From Actinomycetota bacterium (lineage in GTDB: Bacteria > Actinomycetota > Acidimicrobiia > Acidimicrobiales > JACDEA01), in the NCBI GenBank assembly GCA_013816725.1, contig JACDEA010000147.1, positions 1-6,145 of the forward strand: a stretch of 6,145 nucleotides of DNA. Direction: 5' to 3'. Within the stretch, counting starts at the first letter, position 1. Every line of letters begins with the position of its first letter. Below are positions 1 through 5,500 of the stretch, one piece after another. A model generated the notes under the pieces. It saw nothing but the letters and a program-made list of their open reading frames with translations. It did not search any database and was not told the origin of the DNA. Both the position numbers and the translations under genes were made by a program.

Positions 1-1097
1 ACACTACCTACGACGTGCAGGTCACCGGCCGGGGCAACGTGCCGTCGGGCGCGGGCGCTGTCGTCCTCAACGTCACCGCGGCCAAACCGGCGTCGGGGCC
101 GCTCTCGGACGGCTACCTGATGGTGTTCCCCACCGGTGCTCGGCCCGCCCAGGACACGTCCAACCTGAACTTCGCCGCCACCGACGTCGCCGTCCCCAAT
201 CTCGTGGTCGCGCCCGTGGGCACCGGCGGGAAGGTGAGTGTCTTCAACAAGTACGGGAACACGGAGGTCATCTTCGACGTCATGGGTTGGTTCCCGGCCG
301 GCGGCGCGGTGAATCGGATGACGCCGGCGCGCATTCTCGACACCCGCTCCGATCAAACAGGTGTGGTCGACGACTTCAACGCTGCGCTCGGCCCGAACGG
401 AACCTACGACGTACAAGTCGCGGGTCGTGGCGGTTTGCCGACGGTCGGCGTTGGGGCGGTGATTCTCAACGTGACCGCCGTGAAGCCGGCGTCGGGGCCA
501 TTGGCCGAGGGATACCTGATGGTGTTCCCGACCGGGAACCGCCCGGCTCAGGACACCTCGAACCTCAACTTTTCCGGCACCGACATGGCCATTCCCAATC
601 TCGTCATCGCGCCGGTCGGTGCGAATGGAAAGGTGAGCGTCTTCAACAAGTACGGGAACACCGAGGTCATCTTCGACGTCATGGGGTGGTTCCCCGCCGG
701 CGGCGTGTTCCACCCTGTCACTCCGGCGCGAGTGCTGGACACCCGGGCGGACCAAACCGGGGTGATCGATGACTACAACGCCCCGCTCGGGCCGGACGGG
801 ATCGACGACGTCCTCGTGCACACCCGCGGCGGTGTTCCTAACACGGCCGGCGCGGTCATCCTCAACGTAACCGCTGTCAAGCCGGCGTCGGGGCCGCTAT
901 CGCCGGGCTACCTGATGGTCTTCCCGACCGGCAACCGGCCCGCGTCGGACACGTCGAACGTCAACTTCTTTCCGGGCGATCTCGCAGTACCCAACGCCGT
1001 GATCTCACCGATCGGCAGCGGCGGCCGCGTCAGCGTGTTGAACAAATACGGCACGACCGAAGTCATTTTCGATGTCATGGGCTATTTCCCGGCCTGA
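1..1097 (+). CDS. Secreted tandem-repeat surface protein (5'-truncated)
   Basis: The reading frame is already open at base 3 and runs to TGA 1095-1097. The upstream residues TTYDVQV match NGTYDVQV in the next repeat, so the true start lies outside the window and the in-frame GTG at 15 is internal. The visible 364 residues are one partial and two complete copies of a unit of about 133 residues, marked by TPARxLDTR, LNVTAxKPASGPL, GYLMVFPTG, DTSNxNF, a GxVSVxNKYG stretch and EVIFDVMGWFPA. This family is recognised from actinobacterial, especially Acidimicrobiia, extracellular proteins, where the repeats often accompany Ig-like or enzymatic domains; its function is not established. The units contain no cysteine and are rich in G, V, N and T, suggesting a beta-rich extracellular fold. 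The protein ends exactly at the end of a repeat (GYFPA), with no C-terminal anchor. Only 21 nt separate it from the next gene, so it probably leads the same operon. Coding status is certain; function is unknown. Confidence 0.9.
   Translation, partial: TTYDVQVTGRGNVPSGAGAVVLNVTAAKPASGPLSDGYLMVFPTGARPAQDTSNLNFAATDVAVPNLVVAPVGTGGKVSVFNKYGNTEVIFDVMGWFPAGGAVNRMTPARILDTRSDQTGVVDDFNAALGPNGTYDVQVAGRGGLPTVGVGAVILNVTAVKPASGPLAEGYLMVFPTGNRPAQDTSNLNFSGTDMAIPNLVIAPVGANGKVSVFNKYGNTEVIFDVMGWFPAGGVFHPVTPARVLDTRADQTGVIDDYNAPLGPDGIDDVLVHTRGGVPNTAGAVILNVTAVKPASGPLSPGYLMVFPTGNRPASDTSNVNFFPGDLAVPNAVISPIGSGGRVSVLNKYGTTEVIFDVMGYFPA
3..317 (+). repeat. Tandem repeat unit 1 (partial) of the surface protein
   Basis: This is the C-terminal part of a 399-bp coding repeat; the first roughly 27 codons lie before the window. 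Bases 231-306 match 630-705 of unit 2 with 4 mismatches in 76 by eye, at an exact offset of 399 bp. Confidence 0.85.
318..716 (+). repeat. Tandem repeat unit 2 (complete, 133 codons)
   Basis: The unit runs from MTPARILDTR to the residue before VTPARVLDTR. It is the only complete unit bounded by another copy on each side, and it defines the 399-bp period. It shares long near-identical DNA with unit 1 near its 3' end and with both other units around the KPASGPL and GYLMVFPTG codons. Confidence 0.88.
717..1094 (+). repeat. Tandem repeat unit 3 (complete, more diverged)
   Basis: This unit starts at VTPARVLDTR and ends at the C-terminal VIFDVMGYFPA, 126 codons. It differs more from units 1 and 2: RVSVLNKYGTTEV replaces KVSVFNKYGNTEV, VNFFPGD replaces LNFSGTD, and GYFPA replaces GWFPA. 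It therefore looks older or is the terminal capping copy. Confidence 0.85.
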
Positions 1098-1103
1098 GGC
1101 GAG

Positions 1104-1109
1104 AAGGAG
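1104..1109 (+). promoter_or_regulatory. Ribosome binding site of the anchored stalk protein
   Basis: AAGGAG lies 9 nt before the ATG at 1119, inside the 21-nt gap after the repeat gene's stop. It is the clearest Shine-Dalgarno in the window and fixes the start of the second gene. The gap is too short for a separate promoter within it, which favours read-through from the repeat gene. Confidence 0.8.
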
Positions 1110-1118
1110 AACTGATAA

Positions 1119-2345
1119 ATGCTCGCATTGCGTGACAGCCGGCCCCGACGCTGGCAGGGCGTGGGCGCCCTACTCCTCGCCAGCCTCGCGGTGTTCGTCT
1201 TCATGCGGAGCGTGGGGGCCGACACCGCCGGCAGCCCCGACACCAACACGAAGGCGGCGGTCGACCCGGCGACGCCCAACACCAACCCGCCGGGTCCGTT
1301 CACCGGCGCCAGCGAAGGCACGAAGATCAACATCCACATTGACGGCGCCGCCGGCAAGCTCTTCTCCGGGACGGCGCGGTTATGCAAGCCGAACCTCGAC
1401 GTCCAGACATCGTCGCAGATGAGTCCGACGCAGTTCGGGAACTGCATCGCATCGCCGTTCGTCAGCGGCTCCGACGACGCGGTGGTGACCAAGAATTCCG
1501 ACGCGGCCAAGCAGAACGTGGACTTCTCATTCCGCGTCGGCTCCGGAACGCAAACGTTCCGTGCCAACAACGGTGACTCGACGATCACCTGCGACTCGAC
1601 CCACCCGTGCGCGCTCTGGGTCGACGAGTCCGTCGACACCAGCGTGACGCCGGACGGCTCGGGCCACATCTTCAAGCACTACGACATCAACTACGGCGGG
1701 GGTGGCGGCGCGACGACCACCAGCACCGCTCCGGGTGCGACCACGACCACGGTCGCCGGTGCCACTACGACCAGCACGGCGAATCCGGCGACCACAACCA
1801 CAACAAGGGCGACCACCACCACGACTGCGACCGGCGGAACCACGACGACGAGTTTGGCGGGCGCGACCACGACGTCGACACTGGGTGGCACTACCAGCAC
1901 CACCGCGAATGCCGGTAGCGTGTCGGTTTCGCCGTCGTCGGTGCCGCCCGGGGGCGCGATCAGCGTGCAGTCGTCCGGGTGGCAGCCGAACGCGTCGGTC
2001 ACCGTCGTCCTGCGTTCGGACCCCGTCACCCTCGGCACACTCGTCGCCGGGGCCAACGGCGCGGTCAGCGGGCAGTTCACCATCCCCGCTGGCGTCGCGG
2101 CCGGAACACACTCGATCGAGCTGACGGGCACGGGCGCCAGCGGTGCGGCACAGACCATGTCGGCCACCCTCACGGTCACGTCTGCATCTGCGTCCACGAT
2201 GTCGACAACGCGATCAAGCTCCGTGCTGAGCAGGACGGGCCGCTATGTCGGTCGCTTGTTCAGGGCGGCGCTCGTCCTGGTCGCCATCGGCGTGACGCTG
2301 CTCCTGGTCCCGATCCGTCGCCGACGGCCGCGCTCGTCGTTGTGA
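1119..2345 (+). CDS. Exported anchored protein: four-Cys domain, Thr-rich stalk, Ig-like domain, LSRTG-type tail
   Basis: The product is 408 residues. Residues 1-34 are a signal peptide or N-terminal anchor: Arg-rich n-region, hydrophobic core at about 15-29, then VGADT. Residues 63-192 form a beta-type domain with four cysteines (89, 109, 158, 164) ending in CDSTHPCALWV. The next gene has the same pattern (CDPTHSCALVV), and both remotely recall the neocarzinostatin-like fold; that link is inference. Residues 198-264 are a stalk, about half threonine. Residues 266-354 look like an actinobacterial Ig-like domain (VSPSSVPPGG, then GSGW-like SSGWQPN, ending SATLTVT). The tail has LSRTG (370-374), a hydrophobic segment at 381-399 and RRRRPR, the layout of a sortase sorting signal but with Ser for the usual Pro. 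It could equally be a plain C-terminal membrane anchor. The start is fixed by AAGGAG. The stop overlaps the next start by 4 nt. Role: probably a surface-displayed binding or scaffold protein; no enzymatic motif seen. Confidence 0.88.
   Translation: MLALRDSRPRRWQGVGALLLASLAVFVFMRSVGADTAGSPDTNTKAAVDPATPNTNPPGPFTGASEGTKINIHIDGAAGKLFSGTARLCKPNLDVQTSSQMSPTQFGNCIASPFVSGSDDAVVTKNSDAAKQNVDFSFRVGSGTQTFRANNGDSTITCDSTHPCALWVDESVDTSVTPDGSGHIFKHYDINYGGGGGATTTSTAPGATTTTVAGATTTSTANPATTTTTRATTTTTATGGTTTTSLAGATTTSTLGGTTSTTANAGSVSVSPSSVPPGGAISVQSSGWQPNASVTVVLRSDPVTLGTLVAGANGAVSGQFTIPAGVAAGTHSIELTGTGASGAAQTMSATLTVTSASASTMSTTRSSSVLSRTGRYVGRLFRAALVLVAIGVTLLLVPIRRRRPRSSL
1305..1694 (+). other. Four-cysteine beta domain, copy A
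   Basis: This encodes residues 63-192 of the stalk protein. Cysteines 89/109 and 158/164 probably form two disulfides outside the cell. FSFRVGSGTQTF, then ITCDSTHPCALWV, lines up with FLFRLGTGVTEW, then LTCDPTHSCALVV, in the following gene. Confidence 0.7.
1710..1910 (+). repeat. Threonine-rich low-complexity stalk coding region
   Basis: About 67 codons, roughly half Thr and almost all ACC or ACG, with interspersed Gly/Ala segments such as GATTTT and GGTTTT. The imperfect repetition is prone to slippage. The encoded stalk would hold the Ig-like and tail part away from the four-Cys domain and could be O-glycosylated; that is inference. The antisense strand reads as a Val-rich open frame purely because of this composition. 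Confidence 0.85.
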
Positions 2346-4486
2346 CGCGTCGCCTGGCAATGCTGGCCGCGGCGTGCGGCCTTTTTACCATCGCGCTTTC
2401 GCCGATACCCGGCGTGCGTACCGCCGCCGCCGATCAGGCTCCGACCGTCACGGTGAGCACGACGTCGGGGATCACCGATGGCCAGACGGTTGCCGTCACG
2501 GTCAAGACCAACGACGGCGTGCCGGTGTACAAGGCCGAGGCCGCGCTGTGCCGCGGCGACGTGACCTACGCGGCTTCGAGTGGCACGCCGCCCAGCGACT
2601 TCGGCCCCGACGGTCCGGACTGCCCCGGACCGTCGCACCCGATCTCCTCGTCGGCCGACGCCTACGTGGCCGACTCGACGACGTACCAGAACGCGCCCAC
2701 CGCCGACGGCGAGACGTTTCTCTTCAGGCTGGGAACGGGCGTGACGGAGTGGCTCGACGCCAATACCGGGGCCGAGCAGTCGCTGACGTGTGATCCGACC
2801 CACAGCTGCGCGCTCGTTGTCGAGTTGCAGTACCGCCCCACGACCGACGTGAATCAGCCGAAACAGTGGAAGCCTTTCGTGTTCCCGATCCAGTATGGAA
2901 GCAACGACCCGATCGCCGGTTGTGGCGGCGCCGCCCCCAGCGTCCTCGACACCGGCGGTTCGGATCGCATGACCGATGCTTGGGTCGCGTGGACCGTCAA
3001 CGCCTGCGCGACCCACGCTTCCAGGGGTGCGCCGAGCCGAGCCAGCTTCATCGGCGAGGGACAGGCGGTCCAGCAGTTCGGACGCGGATCTCTTGATCTC
3101 GCGTATACGGCCGGAGGCTATGGCGGCGCGATGGACCTCGCCCACGATGTCCCCGCCGCCGATCGCAGGGCCGCGATCGCCGTCCCCCTCGCGTTGAACG
3201 CGGCCGTCGTCGGCGTCGGCGGCGGTATCAAGCCGCCGACGAGCGCCAAGGTGCCTTACAAGAATCTGAAGCTGTCGGCCGCCGAAGGCGCGGCCATGTT
3301 CGGTGGGGGCCGCCAAGGGGTCGAGAATCAGGCGGCACCCGATTCGACATCAGACGCTCCGCGCACCTACGCCGACGCCATCGCGGCGCGCAACCCAGAA
3401 ATCCAGCAACACGGCGGGAGCTCCGGTCTCTTCGACAGCTCAGCGACGATGTTCGTCGGCGCCGCCGCCGAAGCCGAAGCGTTCTCGTGGTACGGCACCC
3501 GATACTTCAAGCAACTGGCCCCGAACGCGTGGAAGGTGCCGGACCTTCCGAGTTTCGTCGGGGATCGGGGAAAGCCCCGCGGCATTGACGCCGAATTGGC
3601 GAGTGCGCAGCCGACTTTCGAAGGCGCGATCGCGTTGTTGTCCGGGCGCCCGGCTCTGCGCAAGGGGCTCATCGGTCCGGGGCCGAGCTCGGAGGGGGGA
3701 ATCTGGGTGCTTACCGACCTGGAGACGGCGCGCGCACTCAGCTTGACCCCCGTCCAGATGGAGGACGCAGCTGGAAACTTCGTGGCGCCGAGAGCGGATG
3801 AATTGCGTGCATCGGTACCCGCTATGAGGGCCGATGACCAGGGCGTCCTCGTGTCGGACCCGAGGAACACCGCAACGGTGGGTGGCGTGCGTCCGTATCC
3901 GATGACGTTCGTCGAGTACGCCCTCGTGCCGGCCGAGCCGCTGCGGAACGACGACTGCTCGCCTCGCACCGCGTCACAAAAGCTGCTCACCGACTGGCTC
4001 AGCTACATCACCGGTGAAGGGCAGGCTCATCTTCCCGAGGGCATGGTCGCGTTGCCGGACGACTTGCGGGCGAGCGCGGCCGCTCAACTCAAGAAGGTCG
4101 GGGCGTCGCCTGTCACGGGTAGCTGCGCAACCGCGTCGACTCACCAAGGCGCGCCGGCTCTCGCCGTGGCGGCGACACCGGCTGCCGCGTTCGCCGACCA
4201 GATCGCGACGGGCGACGTGGCCGCGTCGTTAGCCCTGGCGGCGACGCTCTCGCCCGCCGTCCTCGAGCGCGCGCTGCTCGCGTCGATACTCGGCATGACG
4301 CCGTTGGGCGGCGCTCCCGCGATCGCGACCGCCGATCCGCCTGCCAAGACGCTCATCCAGGAGCTGGCGGCCATCCCGCGGTATGTCGCGGCCAGGTCGC
4401 CGAGCTGGCTGCGTGCCGCGCTGGCCGTGGCCGCGCTCATGGGCTTGATCACGTTTGCATTGCGGGCGTCGTCGAGGGCCGCTTGA
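2342..4486 (+). CDS. Exported, C-terminally anchored PstS-like substrate-binding protein with N-terminal four-Cys domain
   Basis: The frame is open further upstream, but GTG 2342 is chosen: it overlaps the previous stop (GTGA), and residues 1-31 then form a signal peptide (MTRRLAM, hydrophobic core, ending RTAAADQA). ATG 2360 is the alternative. The product is 714 residues. Residues 33-185 are the second four-Cys domain (70, 94, 150, 156; CDPTHSCALVV). Residues 190-590 resemble PstS / PBP-like type II binding proteins: GEGQAVQQFGRGSLDLAYTA matches the PstS GxGSGxGIxxFxxGxxDFAxSD region, YKNLKLSAAEGAAMFGG the LKLSxxxLAxIFxG region, GGSSGLFDS (359-366 area) the GSGT loop, and YPMTFVEYALVP plus LPDDLRASAAAQLKK the C-terminal part. 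Cys194/222 and 539/595 may be disulfides. An Ala-rich linker (600-688) precedes a membrane segment at 690-707. PstS proteins normally deliver phosphate to PstCAB; no transporter genes are present here, and key phosphate ligands look changed. The ligand is therefore unknown. Confidence 0.87.
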   Translation: MTRRLAMLAAACGLFTIALSPIPGVRTAAADQAPTVTVSTTSGITDGQTVAVTVKTNDGVPVYKAEAALCRGDVTYAASSGTPPSDFGPDGPDCPGPSHPISSSADAYVADSTTYQNAPTADGETFLFRLGTGVTEWLDANTGAEQSLTCDPTHSCALVVELQYRPTTDVNQPKQWKPFVFPIQYGSNDPIAGCGGAAPSVLDTGGSDRMTDAWVAWTVNACATHASRGAPSRASFIGEGQAVQQFGRGSLDLAYTAGGYGGAMDLAHDVPAADRRAAIAVPLALNAAVVGVGGGIKPPTSAKVPYKNLKLSAAEGAAMFGGGRQGVENQAAPDSTSDAPRTYADAIAARNPEIQQHGGSSGLFDSSATMFVGAAAEAEAFSWYGTRYFKQLAPNAWKVPDLPSFVGDRGKPRGIDAELASAQPTFEGAIALLSGRPALRKGLIGPGPSSEGGIWVLTDLETARALSLTPVQMEDAAGNFVAPRADELRASVPAMRADDQGVLVSDPRNTATVGGVRPYPMTFVEYALVPAEPLRNDDCSPRTASQKLLTDWLSYITGEGQAHLPEGMVALPDDLRASAAAQLKKVGASPVTGSCATASTHQGAPALAVAATPAAAFADQIATGDVAASLALAATLSPAVLERALLASILGMTPLGGAPAIATADPPAKTLIQELAAIPRYVAARSPSWLRAALAVAALMGLITFALRASSRAA
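2438..2896 (+). other. Four-cysteine beta domain, copy B
   Basis: This encodes residues 33-185 of the PstS-like protein. It begins TVTVSTTSGITDGQTVAVTV, which resembles the opening strands of neocarzinostatin-type domains (VSPxxGLxDGxxVxVxxxG). Cysteine spacing is C-x23-C and C-x5-C, versus C-x19-C and C-x5-C in copy A. Confidence 0.7.
2909..4111 (+). other. PstS-like (PBP-like) binding domain
   Basis: This encodes residues 190-590. The assignment comes from the order and spacing of several PstS-type segments, not from one motif. In hand alignment to E. coli PstS, the Asp56 position falls at Ala257, Arg135 at Gln356 and Asp137 at Gly358. The fold call is moderately strong, and phosphate specificity is doubtful. 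Confidence 0.7.
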
Positions 4487-5457
4487 CCGCCGTCCTCACG
4501 AACGTCGCCACCGACGCCGCTGCGCAGGACCGCATTGCCGGCAGGGTCGCGACGTCGCCCATCGACATGGATCGCCAGCGAGTTCCGGCTGCGGCGCGCT
4601 ACGGCCTTTTCTTCCTTTGGATCACGGCCCTGGCGGCGGGGATCGCCCTGGTCGTCTACGGCTTCGGTCCGTTCTTCCAACAGCGCGACCAACATCACCT
4701 GATGCGGCGGTTTCGAGCCGACGTCCATCGGTCGGCCAACGAGGCGACGGGCCTGGCCGGCGTGACCGCAGCCACCATGGCGCCTGAGCCCAACACGCCC
4801 GTCGGCATCCTCGAGGTCGGCGCCGTGCGCATGCAGCAAGTCGTCGTCGAGGGAGCGGGCGCGACGCAGACGCGGCACGCTCCGGGTCACGTACCGGGAT
4901 CGGCGGGGCTCGGCCAGCCCGGCAACAGCGTGTTGGTCGGCCGGCGCGCCGCCTTCGGCGGTCCTTTCTCGAGCCTTGGCACATTGCGGCCCGGCGACAA
5001 GATCGTCGTGACGACGACCCAAGGCCAGTCGGTGTACGAGGTCGCCTCGACGCGCCAGATCCGGCTCCCTGGTGCGAGGCCGAGCTCGCCCTCGGTGTTG
5101 GACAAGGTGTACGGGCCGAGCCGTGACGACCGCTTGACGCTGGTGACGGCATCGGGCTTGTTGCCGTGGAACCACCGCTCCGCCGACGTCGTCGTGGCCA
5201 CGCTCGAAGGCACTGCGTTCGCTCCGACACCACAAGGCGGGCGCCGCGACAGCGAGACCGGGACTAAGGGCGACCGTAGCGCTCTCGCCGCCGTCATCCT
5301 CGCCCTTGCCGGCTATGGGTTCGGCATGGGAGCGAGCGTCGTCATATACCGGCGATTGCGATCACGCAGCGCGTATCTGCTCACTGTCGCCCCGGTCGTG
5401 GCACTCACCGTCATCGCCGCCGAGACGCTCGGCCGGTTACTCCCCGCCTGGACGTAG
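4483..5457 (+). CDS. Sortase-fold membrane protein lacking the canonical catalytic His and Cys
   Basis: TTG 4483 overlaps the previous stop (TTGA), with GAGGG at 4474-4478 as a weak binding site. ATG 4567 (residue 29) is the alternative and would keep all domains. The product is 324 residues. A membrane segment at about 40-61 is followed by an extracytoplasmic domain (about 100-245) laid out like class D/E sortases: GHVPGSAGLGQPGNSVLVGRR, AFGGPFSSLGTLRPGDKIVV, QGQSVYEV, then DRLTLVTAS. Canonical sortases read GHR and LTLTTC at these sites. Here the His is Arg154, the Cys position is Ala223 with Ser224 beside it, and no Arg aligns convincingly with the catalytic one. There are two more C-terminal membrane segments (about 266-289 and 297-318). 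Sortases attach LPxTG-type proteins to the wall or polymerise pili by transpeptidation; this one is probably inactive in that sense or works by another mechanism. Non-catalytic sortase-like proteins of this general form seem to recur in actinobacteria, but I cannot verify that here. Confidence 0.85.
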   Translation: MTAVLTNVATDAAAQDRIAGRVATSPIDMDRQRVPAAARYGLFFLWITALAAGIALVVYGFGPFFQQRDQHHLMRRFRADVHRSANEATGLAGVTAATMAPEPNTPVGILEVGAVRMQQVVVEGAGATQTRHAPGHVPGSAGLGQPGNSVLVGRRAAFGGPFSSLGTLRPGDKIVVTTTQGQSVYEVASTRQIRLPGARPSSPSVLDKVYGPSRDDRLTLVTASGLLPWNHRSADVVVATLEGTAFAPTPQGGRRDSETGTKGDRSALAAVILALAGYGFGMGASVVIYRRLRSRSAYLLTVAPVVALTVIAAETLGRLLPAWT

Positions 5458-5500
5458 CCCAACGCGATCGGTGAGAGCCGGGGCGGCGTACTCTCGGGTC
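5458..5500 (+). promoter_or_regulatory. Intergenic region with a probable leaderless promoter for the MFS gene
   Basis: This 43-nt gap separates the sortase-like gene from the transporter. TACTCT at 5489-5494 fits an actinobacterial -10 (TAnnnT) and ends 6 nt before the GTG at 5501, the spacing expected when transcription starts on the start codon. There is no purine-rich ribosome binding site close to the GTG. No convincing -35 hexamer and no clear terminator hairpin are visible, so read-through from upstream is also possible. Confidence 0.5.

Noticed and set aside
15..17. GTG at 15 as the start of the repeat protein
   Set aside because: It lies in the middle of a conserved repeat segment (TYDVQV), with matching coding sequence upstream, so the gene begins outside the window.
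1691..2197. Minus-strand Val-rich frame resembling a hydrophobic protein
   Set aside because: Runs of Val are simply the reverse complement of the ACC/ACG Thr codons of the stalk.
1979..2341. Upstream extension of the PstS-like frame inside the stalk gene, giving 835 residues
   Set aside because: It overlaps the Ig-like domain and membrane anchor in another frame, reads as Arg/His-rich shadow sequence, and a good signal peptide begins at GTG 2342.
4141..5235. Long minus-strand open frame (364 codons) over the sortase-like gene
   Set aside because: It is Arg/Gly/Asp-rich with no recognisable domain, and lies opposite two well-supported genes; open antisense frames are expected at this GC content.
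5458..5500. Rho-independent terminator after the sortase-like gene
   Set aside because: No stable GC hairpin followed by a T run is visible in the 43-nt gap.
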